NCBI RefSeq assembly: GCF_017104965.1
Contig: NZ_JAAGPR010000032.1
Coordinates: 1 to 64,000, forward strand
DNA from: Paraburkholderia sp. Ac-20340
GTDB taxonomy: Bacteria; Pseudomonadota; Gammaproteobacteria; Burkholderiales; Burkholderiaceae
DNA length: 64,000 nt
Direction: 5' to 3'
Positions 7,696 to 16,774 of the stretch are shown here, piece after piece; within the stretch, counting starts at the first letter, position 1, and every line of letters begins with the position of its first letter. The translations under genes were made by a program, and so were the position numbers. Below the pieces are notes generated by a model. It searched no databases, was not told where the DNA came from, and saw only the letters and a list, made by a program, of their open reading frames with translations.

Positions 7696-9945
7696 ATGTC
7701 ACTTCGGGTTCGTCAATCTCGTCAATCGCCACCGTCTTCCCGCAACGCCGCGCAATCACAGCACGCCTGGGCATACAAGCCGCTGGTTTCGGCCCTCCAG
7801 ATTGCCCTCGCAACTGCTTGTAGTTTTTCGTTTAGTACCACTACGTATGCGCAGCTATCGGGGCAAACTGATTCGTCCAGCCCCGACCAGTCGAAAGCAT
7901 TGCCAGCGGTGAAAGTGAACGCGAAGGCGACAGCCGACGAACTCCCCACCGCTTACGCGGGCGGCCAGGTTGCCACCGGTGGCCGTGTGGGCTTACTCGG
8001 TAACAAGAACGTGATGGACACGCCATTCAGCGTGAGCAGCTACACATCGAAGCGCATGCAGGACCAGCAGGCACAGACGCTGGCCGACGTGCTCAACAAA
8101 GATCCGTCGATTCGTTTCACCGGGCAGACCGGCGGCGTGACGGATTCGTTTTATATCCGAGGCTTTCCGATTAACGAAGGCAATGTCAGCGAATTTGCGT
8201 TCGATGGCGTGTATGGTGTCGTGCCGAATTATCACGTCTTCCCCGAGTACGTGGAGCGCGTGGAAGTTGTGAAGGGACCGGCCGCCCTGCTCTACGGCAT
8301 GTCGCCCAATAGCGGCGTTGGCGGTGTGGTCAACGTGGTGCCGAAACGGCCGTTGGCGCAAGATCTCACACGCGTGGGCGTTGATTACACGTCGGATGCG
8401 CAGTTCGGCGAACATGTCGATCTGAGTCGGCGTTTCGGTAATGATCGCCAATTTGGTATTCGCTTCAACGGGCTGCATCGTCAAGGCAGCACGCCGCTCG
8501 ACAATCAGCATTCGCGCTCGGAAGTGGGAGCGCTCTCGCTCGACTATCAGGGCGAGCGCCTTCGCGCGACGCTCGATTTCATCACGCAGTACCAATGGGT
8601 GGACGCACCGACGCGCCCCTTCCTGCTGACCTCCGGGCTGGCTGTGCCGTCCGCGCCCGATGGCGCGCGCAATGTCACGCAGTCGTGGGGCTGGTGGAAA
8701 TCGCTAGATCAGTCGGTACTGCTGCACACCGAATACGACGCCAGCCGCAATGTCACGATCTTCGCCGATGCGGGCACCGCAAAGACGGACGTCTCGCGTC
8801 TGTCCGACCAGACGCCGACCATCCTCAACGCGGCCGGCGACACCCGCTCCACGCCGCAGAACTGGAAGTTCCAGGTCAATCGCTGGAGCGCCGATACGGG
8901 TGCCCGCGCCCACTTCGACACCGGGCCGGTTTCGCATCAGGTGACGTTGATGGCCAGCATCTACCGCGATCGCATTGCCAATGGCAGCAATTCCGGCTCG
9001 GCGATTCTCTCGAATATCTATTCGCCGATTGCAAGCCCGGAGCAGGACATCGCCTCGCCGTCGCGCGTGCCGAAAGTATCTTCGTCGCAACTTTATGGCG
9101 TGGCGCTGGCCGATACGCTCAGCGTCCTGAACGACCGCGTGCAATTGACCGCCGGTCTGCGCCAGCAGCAGATTGAATCGGACAACTTCAACACCAGCAC
9201 GGGCGCGAAGTCGTCCTCATACGATAAGGGCGCGGTGACGCCACTGGTTGGCATCGTGTTCAAGCCTGTTCAATATGTGTCGCTTTACGCCAATTACGTC
9301 GAAGGCCTGAGCCGCGGCGATATCGCACCGACAACGGCGTCGAATGCGGGCCAGGTGTTCGCCCCTTACAAGGCGAAGCAGGAAGAATTCGGCGTCAAGC
9401 TGGACTATCACAGCGTCATGGCCACGTTGGCCGCGTTCCGTATCACGAAGCCGAGCGGCCAACTGTATGGCACCGTCTACGCAGTCGATAGCGAGCAGCG
9501 CAATCAGGGCCTCGAATTGACGTTCGCAGGTGAGCCGCTGAAGGGCGTCCGTCTGCTTGGCGGCGTGACCTATATCGATGCCGAACTTACGAAAACGAAC
9601 AGCGCTTCGACCGTGGGCAATCGCCCCGTTGGCGTGCCGCGCTGGATGGCCAACCTGGGCACCGAGTGGGATCTGCCATGGGTGCATGGTCTGACGCTCA
9701 CCGGTGGCATTAATTTCACTGGCCAGGAATACTTCGACCAGGCCAACAAGCAGTCTGTGCCCTCATGGACGACCGTCGATATCGGCGCACGCTACACCAC
9801 GCCGATTTACGGAAAATCGACTACGTTCCGCGCTGGCCTGCTCAACGTCTTCAATCGCAATTACTGGTCGGGCGTAGCCTCGTACGGAACGATCTCGCTC
9901 GGCGCGCCGCGTACGGTGTTCGCATCGGCGAGCGTGGACTTCTGA
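7696..9945 (+). CDS. TonB-dependent siderophore receptor, probable cognate receptor of the adjacent pathway
   Basis: The 749-residue product carries a signal peptide after a basic N-terminus (hydrophobic ALQIALATACSFSFS, cleavage near YAQ). The plug domain has FSVSSYTSKRMQDQQAQTL, DSFYIRGFPI and RVEVVKGPAALLYGMSPNSGVGG. The barrel ends in PRTVFASASVDF with terminal Phe. It is the ferrichrome-iron/ferrisiderophore receptor type, importing Fe-siderophore across the outer membrane with TonB-ExbBD. It lies 25 bases ahead of the biosynthetic operon and is probably its first gene, making it the likely uptake receptor for the siderophore made by the next seven genes. The ligand is inferred from context. 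Confidence 0.92.
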   Translation: MSLRVRQSRQSPPSSRNAAQSQHAWAYKPLVSALQIALATACSFSFSTTTYAQLSGQTDSSSPDQSKALPAVKVNAKATADELPTAYAGGQVATGGRVGLLGNKNVMDTPFSVSSYTSKRMQDQQAQTLADVLNKDPSIRFTGQTGGVTDSFYIRGFPINEGNVSEFAFDGVYGVVPNYHVFPEYVERVEVVKGPAALLYGMSPNSGVGGVVNVVPKRPLAQDLTRVGVDYTSDAQFGEHVDLSRRFGNDRQFGIRFNGLHRQGSTPLDNQHSRSEVGALSLDYQGERLRATLDFITQYQWVDAPTRPFLLTSGLAVPSAPDGARNVTQSWGWWKSLDQSVLLHTEYDASRNVTIFADAGTAKTDVSRLSDQTPTILNAAGDTRSTPQNWKFQVNRWSADTGARAHFDTGPVSHQVTLMASIYRDRIANGSNSGSAILSNIYSPIASPEQDIASPSRVPKVSSSQLYGVALADTLSVLNDRVQLTAGLRQQQIESDNFNTSTGAKSSSYDKGAVTPLVGIVFKPVQYVSLYANYVEGLSRGDIAPTTASNAGQVFAPYKAKQEEFGVKLDYHSVMATLAAFRITKPSGQLYGTVYAVDSEQRNQGLELTFAGEPLKGVRLLGGVTYIDAELTKTNSASTVGNRPVGVPRWMANLGTEWDLPWVHGLTLTGGINFTGQEYFDQANKQSVPSWTTVDIGARYTTPIYGKSTTFRAGLLNVFNRNYWSGVASYGTISLGAPRTVFASASVDF

Positions 9946-9970
9946 TTTTGAACCTCTGGCGGAGATGAGA

Positions 9971-11404
9971 ATGCAAAGTGATGTGCTGCTCGAATTGAAC
10001 AACCCCAACGATGCCTGCCTGTCGCCGCCCTTAACGCTTGCGCCTTTACTCGGCGAGGAACTGCGCCATTTGCTGCAGGATCCGCAGACCTCGCTGGCTG
10101 CCTTGACGCAGCAATATGGCTCGCCGCTCAACGTGGTCGTGCCTCAGGCGCTCGCCGGCAACGTCGAGCGTCTTCGGACGGTCTTCCGCCGTCATGGCGT
10201 GACGCACGAAATCTTCTATGGCGCCAAGGTCAACAAATCGCCGGCCCTTGTTCGGGCCGCGGTCGATGCGGGTGTCGGCGTGGACGTGTCGAGCATCTAC
10301 GAGATGCGCGACGCGCTGCATGCCGGTATCGAACCACGCAATCTTTGCGCAACCGGACCGGCAAAAACCCGCGTCTTTCACATGGCGCTCGTGGCCAATC
10401 GAGCGCTGATTTCCGTCGATTCCGTCGAGGAACTGGACGATATCGAAGCTATTGCTCGCGAAGTACAACCGGAACAACCTGTACGTGTTCTGCTACGGTA
10501 TAAACCGGCCGATTCGCAGGCAAGCCGGTTTGGTCTTGAGCAGGCCCAGCTTTTTTATTTACTCAAACGTTTGGCATACCTAAAAAATATCATTTCGTTT
10601 GAAGGTTTCCACTTTCATCTCGCCGGCTATCGTCACGAACCTCGGGTGGCGGCGCTCACACAACTCGTATCGTTAGTCGAAGCCGCACGTGAAATGGGAT
10701 TGAATCCAGCCATGATCGATATCGGCGGCGGCCTGCCTGTTCGCTATGTCGATCAGGAGCGCTATCGCGCTTACCTCGAAGGGCAGAACCCGACGCACTA
10801 TCGCAATGCGTCGGTCCCCCGCTCCTTTTATCCCTATGGCGGCGCAATAGATGCAGCCACATGGCTCGATCGACTGCTTGCCTCGCCCTGTATCAAAGGC
10901 TTATCGGTTGCGGGTTATCTGAAGTCCCAGCAACTCACGCTGGCCATCGAACCAGGGCGCAGTCTCGCCGACCAGGCTGCGCTTTCCGTGTTTCGCATCA
11001 CGCGTGTCAAATCGCTTGCGGACAATGAAGCTGTGATTTTCGCCGAGGGCAGCAGCTTCAGCGCCTGCGAAACCTGGTTCGGTTCCGAATTCCTGATCGA
11101 TCCGCAGCATGTGCCGCTTTCCGATGCGCCCGGACGCCAATCCGGGCCGGTGCGCGCCTGGGTTGCCGGTCATAGCTGCCTGGACGAAGACGTCATTTCC
11201 AATCGCCTGATTGATTTTTCCGTGTATCCGCATGCGGGCGATCTGCTGGTCTATGCCAACACGGCTGGCTACCAGATGGATCTGCTCGAAAACGAGTTTC
11301 ATCGTCATCCCATGCCACGTCGCATCGCGGCGACGTTCGACGCGCGCGGCCAGATGACTTTCTCACCCGACGATCGAATGGAGGAACGCCATGATTTTGA
11401 ATAA
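9971..11404 (+). CDS. Fold-III PLP-dependent decarboxylase of siderophore biosynthesis (SbnH/FslC-like)
   Basis: The product is 477 residues from ATG 9971, chosen because GGAGA sits about six bases upstream; an in-frame ATG at 9965 abuts that site. It belongs to the DAP/ornithine decarboxylase alanine-racemase-fold family: PLP lysine K86 in FYGAKVNKS, the glycine loop IDIGGGLP, phosphate-binding IEPGRSLAD and the active-site cysteine loop HSCLDED. In siderophore clusters such enzymes decarboxylate diaminopropionate, ornithine or a citryl-amino-acid intermediate (SbnH, FslC, PvsE). Its stop overlaps the next gene by 14 bases. The substrate here is inferred to be 2,3-diaminopropionate or its citryl amide because the next genes make diaminopropionate; ornithine cannot be excluded. 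Confidence 0.85.
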   Translation: MQSDVLLELNNPNDACLSPPLTLAPLLGEELRHLLQDPQTSLAALTQQYGSPLNVVVPQALAGNVERLRTVFRRHGVTHEIFYGAKVNKSPALVRAAVDAGVGVDVSSIYEMRDALHAGIEPRNLCATGPAKTRVFHMALVANRALISVDSVEELDDIEAIAREVQPEQPVRVLLRYKPADSQASRFGLEQAQLFYLLKRLAYLKNIISFEGFHFHLAGYRHEPRVAALTQLVSLVEAAREMGLNPAMIDIGGGLPVRYVDQERYRAYLEGQNPTHYRNASVPRSFYPYGGAIDAATWLDRLLASPCIKGLSVAGYLKSQQLTLAIEPGRSLADQAALSVFRITRVKSLADNEAVIFAEGSSFSACETWFGSEFLIDPQHVPLSDAPGRQSGPVRAWVAGHSCLDEDVISNRLIDFSVYPHAGDLLVYANTAGYQMDLLENEFHRHPMPRRIAATFDARGQMTFSPDDRMEERHDFE

Positions 11405-12440
11405 AGTCACTGACCTGATTGGCAACACGCCGATTCTTTGTCTCGATGTCCCCGGTAAGCACGCACGCCTGCTCTTGAAAGTCGAAAAGAACAATCCTGG
11501 CGGCAGTATCAAGGATCGCATGGCCCGCAACATGATCGTGGCTGCGCTGAAATCCGGTCGATTGAGTCCGGGCGGCGTGGTGGTCGAATCGTCGTCGGGC
11601 AATACGGGCATTGGGCTGGCGATAGCTGCGGTCGAATTCGGCCTGCGGTTTATCGCGGTGGTCGATCACCATGCGGCGCCCGACAAAATCGCTGTCATGC
11701 AGGCGCTGGGCGCGGAAATCCGCTATGTGGAAGGCCACTATCGCGAGGACGAGGTCGCCGTGGTCGAGCGGCAACGCATGGCTGCGGCACTGGCCAGCGA
11801 GATCCCGGGCGCGGTGTTCATGAACCAGTCGGACAATGCAGCCAATGCAGGCGGCTATTCGGAATTCGTGCGGGAAGTCGTCAGCGAAATCGGCGGTATC
11901 GATGCCTACGTGGGATGCGTCGGCACGGGAGGTTCGATGACCGGCATCGCGCGCGGACTCAAAGTCCACAATCCGCAAACGAAAACGATAGCTGTCGAAC
12001 CGGAGGGCTCGATCGTATTCGGACAACCTGGTCATCCTTACTATCAATCCGGAACTGGCACACCGGCCGGCGACACGGTCGGACTGGTGCTGGATTACAG
12101 CTGCATCGACATGGGTGTGCAGGTATCCGATTCCCACGCGTTCGAAACCGCTCGCTATATCGCGCGACGCACCGGCCTGCTCGTGGGTGGATCGACGGGC
12201 GGCGTGATCTACAAGGCGCTGGAATTCATTCATAGCGGTGTGATTCGCGGCAATGTCGTGGCGGCTGTGGCAGATGGCGGCGAAAAATATCTGCATACCG
12301 TCTTCAGCGAAAACTGGCTCGAGGAGCGCAGTCTTCTCGATCCGCGCGTCTGGGAACGCCTCGACGGCTGGCTCGGCCAGGCAGACGCCGAAGAAGCGCC
12401 GCGCGAAGTGCCACGCCTGCACGCGGTCCACGCCGCATGA
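11391..12440 (+). CDS. CysK-like PLP synthase, SbnA type (diaminopropionate pathway)
   Basis: The 349-residue product is a fold-II PLP enzyme of the cysteine synthase family: K41 in NNPGGSIKDR forms the Schiff base, SSSGNTGIG (67-74) binds the substrate, and GTGGSMTGIARG binds the phosphate. SbnA condenses O-phospho-L-serine with L-glutamate to an opine-like amino acid (ACEGA), the precursor of L-2,3-diaminopropionate in staphyloferrin B. Overlap with the decarboxylase and opine dehydrogenase genes, and a serine-kinase homologue at the end of the operon, favour this role over cysteine synthesis. Residues after about 310 form a longer C-terminal tail than in typical SbnA. Substrate choice is inference from family and context. 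Confidence 0.82.
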   Translation: MILNKVTDLIGNTPILCLDVPGKHARLLLKVEKNNPGGSIKDRMARNMIVAALKSGRLSPGGVVVESSSGNTGIGLAIAAVEFGLRFIAVVDHHAAPDKIAVMQALGAEIRYVEGHYREDEVAVVERQRMAAALASEIPGAVFMNQSDNAANAGGYSEFVREVVSEIGGIDAYVGCVGTGGSMTGIARGLKVHNPQTKTIAVEPEGSIVFGQPGHPYYQSGTGTPAGDTVGLVLDYSCIDMGVQVSDSHAFETARYIARRTGLLVGGSTGGVIYKALEFIHSGVIRGNVVAAVADGGEKYLHTVFSENWLEERSLLDPRVWERLDGWLGQADAEEAPREVPRLHAVHAA

Positions 12441-13594
12441 GCGCCGCTGCAACGGTTGACCCGCTCAACGTGGTGGTGTGCGGCGGCGGTCGCACAGGGC
12501 ACCTCGCAGCGGTGCTGTTCGCTCGCCTGCCAGGCGTGCACGTCACCCTCTACACCAACAATCCCGCCGTGGTGGAAAACTACCAGCACGACGAAGGCGT
12601 GACTGCCATCCTGCCCGACGGAACCCGTTGTTCGGCGCAGCTCGACGCGGTGACAAGCGATCCCGGAGCAGCGTGCCGCGAGGCAGACATCGTCATCGTC
12701 ACTGTTCCGGCCCACGTGCGGCCACAACTGCTGGAGCAGATCGCGTCCGGCCTGCCCTCGCACAAGCCGGTCTATGTGGGCGCGATTCCGGGATTTTGCG
12801 GCTTCGACTGGCTTGCCGAGAAAACGTTTGCCGATCGCGATAACGTGGTCATCTGGGGCATGAAGGACGTCCCGCATATTGCGTCCGATCTGTGTCCAGG
12901 CGTGTCGGTCAGAATGGGCGGCGCGAAAAGCGCCCTCTACGCCGCGACGCATTCGCGCGAAAGCAAGCACGCGCGCGAGGCGTTGCTCAGGCATCTTTCC
13001 CGGCTCTATGAAGCGAGCGTCGAATTGCTGGGCGACTACCTTGAAATCACGCTGACGCCCGGCAATCCGATCATGCACAGTTCGGTTCTTTACGGACTGA
13101 TCGGACCCTACGGGCAATGGCACGAAACAACGTTCGCCCAATCGCTTTGCTGGTGGTCCGATTGCCCCGAACTCGGCGCGTATTTTCTCGAACGCAGCGA
13201 CGAAGAGAATCAACGGCTCTGCAAGGCACTCGAACAGCGCCTCGATATCGACCTGTCATCGGTCAAGCCGTTGAAACAGGAAATTGTCGAGGCGTACGAG
13301 GAGCAGATTGCCGATCCGCGCACCATGCTCTCGGTGCTACGCACGAACCAGGCATACGACGCCATCGCGTTGCCGCTCGTGCACGAAGCACATCGCGACG
13401 GTTATGTCATCGATCGCGAACACCGCGCTTTTCACGAGGACGTAGCGTTTGGCCTTTCATTGCTCGTGGAAATGGGCCGCCGTCTCAACGTGCGTCTGCC
13501 GCATATCGAAGAAGTCTTTCAATGGAATGTGTCGTATATGCAGGGCCTGCGCAGGTCCGCACTCGACTACTTTCCTGAATCCTGGCCAGCCTGA
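12437..13594 (+). CDS. Opine (octopine/nopaline-type) dehydrogenase in the siderophore operon
   Basis: The 385-residue product starts with an ATGA overlap. It has an N-terminal Rossmann domain (VVVCGGGRTGH, residues 12-22) and a helical C-terminal domain with TPGNPIMHSS (N210, H214), matching the NPxxH motif whose histidine is catalytic in octopine-type dehydrogenases. These enzymes reversibly join an amino acid amine to a 2-oxo acid using NAD(P)H. In staphyloferrin B, SbnB, an ornithine-cyclodeaminase relative, oxidatively splits ACEGA to diaminopropionate and 2-oxoglutarate. ACEGA is chemically an opine, so this protein could do the same step by reverse opine chemistry. The alternative is that it makes an opine moiety of the final metallophore, as CntM does in staphylopine. 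Confidence 0.8.
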   Translation: MSAAATVDPLNVVVCGGGRTGHLAAVLFARLPGVHVTLYTNNPAVVENYQHDEGVTAILPDGTRCSAQLDAVTSDPGAACREADIVIVTVPAHVRPQLLEQIASGLPSHKPVYVGAIPGFCGFDWLAEKTFADRDNVVIWGMKDVPHIASDLCPGVSVRMGGAKSALYAATHSRESKHAREALLRHLSRLYEASVELLGDYLEITLTPGNPIMHSSVLYGLIGPYGQWHETTFAQSLCWWSDCPELGAYFLERSDEENQRLCKALEQRLDIDLSSVKPLKQEIVEAYEEQIADPRTMLSVLRTNQAYDAIALPLVHEAHRDGYVIDREHRAFHEDVAFGLSLLVEMGRRLNVRLPHIEEVFQWNVSYMQGLRRSALDYFPESWPA

Positions 13595-13606
13595 AGGCGG
13601 AGTTTC

Positions 13607-15517
13607 ATGAAATCCAATCTCTCCATTTTGCAGTCCAATCACGCGTTTTACGCCGAACACCGGCAAGACGCGGAAGATGCAGCGCGACGCAACGCGGTGC
13701 GACGTCTCGTGCGCTGCCTCTTTGCCGAAGGCATCCTCGATGCCCGGGCTCTCGAATTCTCAGCCGATGGACGCGGTGCGTCGCTTGCGTTAGCGAATCG
13801 CAATGCCCGGCTGCTTTTCACCGATCTCGAAGCGGCCCCTGCGAACACGTTCATCAATAACGGCGAACTGGTTCTTGCCGATGCCGACGGTACTCGCACC
13901 ACCCTCAATCAGCCGGACCGGTTGATCGATGCGTTGTGCCCTTCTTTCGACTTCAAACCGGGCGACGACGGCGTCGCGGGTCTCAAAGCGGATATCGCCA
14001 ATAGCGTCGCCAACGACGCGCTCGCACGTATCTATCGCGATGCCTGGAACGCGGATCTGCGCGAGCGCATCCGCGTGGCAGGATCAGGCGGCTTGCTGGG
14101 CTACATGCGCAAACATCTGAGCGTGCGTCAGGCCGCGGTGGAACTCGACCAATGGGGCTCGCTCGAAGGTCATCCGTTCTATCCCACGTGGAAGAGCAAG
14201 CCCGATCTCGATGCGGAGGAAGTCGCCGCGCTGTCGCCGGAATTCAACGCCCTTGTCAATGTGCGCGTTGCCGCGTTGCGCCGCGATATGGCCTACATCG
14301 AGCGAATGCCGCATGTAGAGAGCGTGCAGACCTGGTTCGCCGCCAACTTTCCCAACGTGTGGACGCGCTGGCGAGACGGCCTGAACGAACAGGGACTCGA
14401 CGAGCACGACTGGCTGCCGCTGCCCATTCATAGCTGGCATCTCGAACACTTCGTTCGCCATGAATATGCCGCTGAACTGGAGGAAGGCATTCTGCTGCTC
14501 GATGGCCCGGATATCGAAACCTGGCCCACCATGTCGTTCCGCACGATGATGCCGCGTCTGCCCGGTCCGGTGCCGTTCATCAAATTGCCGGTTGCTCTCT
14601 GGCTCACAAGCGAGCAGCGCACACTGCAGGCAAAGTCGATTCATATGGGGCCGCGAATCAGCTGGCTCATGAAACGCATCCTCGCCGATGAGCGAGGTTT
14701 TGACGGCACGCTCGAAGCCTTTCCTGAAGAAGCCGCGTTCCATTACAGGCACGCTGTGCGTCAGGAGGACCGGCCCGGACGCCATCTATCCGTGGCATTC
14801 CGCGCGAGCGCCGAAGCACTGGACCGTACGGACGCGCTGCTGCCTGTCACAGTGGCGGCACTGTTCACGGCCTCGCCGGTGGACGGCCGTCCGCTCGTGA
14901 CCGAACTCGTTGAAATGCAGTCGGGCACGCCCGCCGCTACATCGACCGTCGAAACCTGGTTCCGCAACTATGTTCGAGCTGTCGTGCATCCCGTCGTCGG
15001 CATCTATCTGCTCTATGGCATCGCGCTGGAAGCACACCAGCAAAATACCTCAGTGCTATTCGACGAAATCGGCATGCCGCGTAAAATGCTGATCCGCGAT
15101 TTTGGCGACGGACGCACCTACGCGCCGCTGCTCAACGCCCGCGGCTATGAATTGAAGCCATACGTGCACCCGGGCATTCTGCCAACCGTATTTGATCAGG
15201 ATATCGAACCTGTTCGCGCTTTCGTACTCGACGCCTGCTTCGTGTGTCATCTGCACGAACTCGCGCTGGCGTTGACGCGCGAATACGCACTGACGTCGGA
15301 TCAACTCTGGCGTGTCATTCGCGAAGAAACCGCGCGTGCATTCGATGCGTTCTCATCTCGCGTGGAGCCTACGTTGTGGGCGCGCGAACTCGACGCGTTC
15401 CTCGAACAGCCCTGGCCAACGCGTTCGGTTCTGCGTATGCACCTCCTCAAGTATGCAGATTATCGTCTTCAGCACGATTTGCCGAATCCGCTGCCTGAGT
15501 TGGTCGAGGAGCAATAA
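13607..15517 (+). CDS. NIS siderophore synthetase, IucA/IucC family
   Basis: The 636-residue product has the family motifs in order: GHPFYPTWKSK (G188-H189-P190), IHSWH (H275), SFRTMM near 310, KLPVALWLTSEQRT, EAHQQN (475-480) and RDFGDG (497-502), the last two forming the C-terminal active-site pair of the IucA/C and FhuF-like domains. NIS synthetases adenylate a carboxylate of citrate or 2-oxoglutarate and couple it to an amine or alcohol. It is the only such enzyme in the window, whereas staphyloferrin B needs three, so the product may be a symmetric or simple citrate amide made by iteration, as in rhizoferrin. Type A, B or C cannot be assigned by eye. The gene starts 12 bases after the opine dehydrogenase. 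Confidence 0.92.
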   Translation: MKSNLSILQSNHAFYAEHRQDAEDAARRNAVRRLVRCLFAEGILDARALEFSADGRGASLALANRNARLLFTDLEAAPANTFINNGELVLADADGTRTTLNQPDRLIDALCPSFDFKPGDDGVAGLKADIANSVANDALARIYRDAWNADLRERIRVAGSGGLLGYMRKHLSVRQAAVELDQWGSLEGHPFYPTWKSKPDLDAEEVAALSPEFNALVNVRVAALRRDMAYIERMPHVESVQTWFAANFPNVWTRWRDGLNEQGLDEHDWLPLPIHSWHLEHFVRHEYAAELEEGILLLDGPDIETWPTMSFRTMMPRLPGPVPFIKLPVALWLTSEQRTLQAKSIHMGPRISWLMKRILADERGFDGTLEAFPEEAAFHYRHAVRQEDRPGRHLSVAFRASAEALDRTDALLPVTVAALFTASPVDGRPLVTELVEMQSGTPAATSTVETWFRNYVRAVVHPVVGIYLLYGIALEAHQQNTSVLFDEIGMPRKMLIRDFGDGRTYAPLLNARGYELKPYVHPGILPTVFDQDIEPVRAFVLDACFVCHLHELALALTREYALTSDQLWRVIREETARAFDAFSSRVEPTLWARELDAFLEQPWPTRSVLRMHLLKYADYRLQHDLPNPLPELVEEQ

Positions 15518-15520
15518 CTC

Positions 15521-16774
15521 ATGATGAATGTCTCTGTCGCGCCCGAGCGCGCGGCACGCCTCATACACGTGCTGTTCGCGATTCAACTCGTATCGATGGG
15601 CGCGATGGAAATGAGCGGGCCCTTCTGGCCGCTGCATCTCAAGGAACTCAGCCACTCGGCGTTCGAATCGGGCTTTGCGGGCGTCGCGGTCTACGTCGGG
15701 CCGATGCTCGGTATCATGCTGACTAGCGCTTTCTGGGGCCGCATAGGCGATCGCACCGGACATAAGCTGATGATGATCCGCGCGCTCATCGGCCTTTCGC
15801 TCACCCAGTTTGCGCTGGCGTGGGCAAGCGATGTCTGGTCGATACTCGCGCTGCGCTTTCTGCAAGGCGCATGCGCGGGTTATATCGCACCCGCGCAGAC
15901 TTACGGTGTTGGCATTATCGATCCATTGCGTCGTGGACGGCTCTTCGCGTATCTGCAGGTCTCGACGAATCTCGGCTCCCTGGTGGGCGCTGTCTTCGGT
16001 GGCGTCATCCTCGACCATTCGACTTTCGTCTGGATCAATATTGTTGCTGGCGTGTTGTGCCTGGCCAGTGCGCTTGCCGTCGCAACGATCCTGCCTGATG
16101 TCCGCTCTTCGCGTCCAAACGCGAGCGTGCAACCAGAAAAACAAGCCCTCGAACGCGGCGCCTCGCCGTGGCGCGGGACACCGATCGCCGGGCTTCTTGG
16201 CGTAATCGGCCTGCTGTTGATCAGCCGGATGTTCACGCAAACGCCGTTCTCGCTCTACGTCCGCACGACATTCAACGTCGACAACTGGGTAGTCGGTTTC
16301 TGCTACGGCATGCTGGCGTTCGGCTTTGTTGTTTCGGCCGCGCTGTGGGCACGTTTCTTTGAACAGCGTAGCCTTGCCGAAACATTGCGGCGCATGACCG
16401 GCATCGCGTTGGGCTGCTGTGCGCTGACGCTTGGCGCGGCACTCACACGAAGCGTCGAAGTGTTCGTCGCAATCCATTTTCTGTGGGGGATGTTGCTGGG
16501 CGCCACCACGCCTGTGCTGATGTCGCTGATTTCGCGGGCAGCCAGCGGTTCGCAGCAAGGCTATGTGCTCGGCGTGGCGCAGAGTACGACGCAACTGGCA
16601 TCCATTCTGGGTATCGCCCTGGGCGGGTGGTTGACGGATGCGGCCGGGCTTCGCTACACGTACGTATTCGTCGGTGTCGCCTACGCCATGGCAACCGCCC
16701 TCATTTTGACGCTTGTGCGTGAGCGGCCCGCATCGATTCGTGCGCCAACAGAAGCGAGGGACACACCATGCTGA
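15521..16774 (+). CDS. MFS transporter, probable siderophore exporter
   Basis: The 417-residue product has about 12 transmembrane helices and the MFS loop motif GRIGDRTGHKLMM between helices 2 and 3, with a second half beginning near residue 220. It starts three bases after the NIS synthetase stop and overlaps the next gene by seven bases, so it is translated with the pathway. MFS exporters SbnD, FslB and related proteins occupy the same position in other NIS clusters and release the apo-siderophore across the inner membrane. Efflux rather than import is inferred from context. Confidence 0.87.
   Translation: MMNVSVAPERAARLIHVLFAIQLVSMGAMEMSGPFWPLHLKELSHSAFESGFAGVAVYVGPMLGIMLTSAFWGRIGDRTGHKLMMIRALIGLSLTQFALAWASDVWSILALRFLQGACAGYIAPAQTYGVGIIDPLRRGRLFAYLQVSTNLGSLVGAVFGGVILDHSTFVWINIVAGVLCLASALAVATILPDVRSSRPNASVQPEKQALERGASPWRGTPIAGLLGVIGLLLISRMFTQTPFSLYVRTTFNVDNWVVGFCYGMLAFGFVVSAALWARFFEQRSLAETLRRMTGIALGCCALTLGAALTRSVEVFVAIHFLWGMLLGATTPVLMSLISRAASGSQQGYVLGVAQSTTQLASILGIALGGWLTDAAGLRYTYVFVGVAYAMATALILTLVRERPASIRAPTEARDTPC

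Noticed and set aside
11391-12440. Calling this gene a housekeeping cysteine synthase
   Set aside because: It overlaps siderophore genes on both sides and shares an operon with a serine-kinase homologue, which fits SbnA far better.
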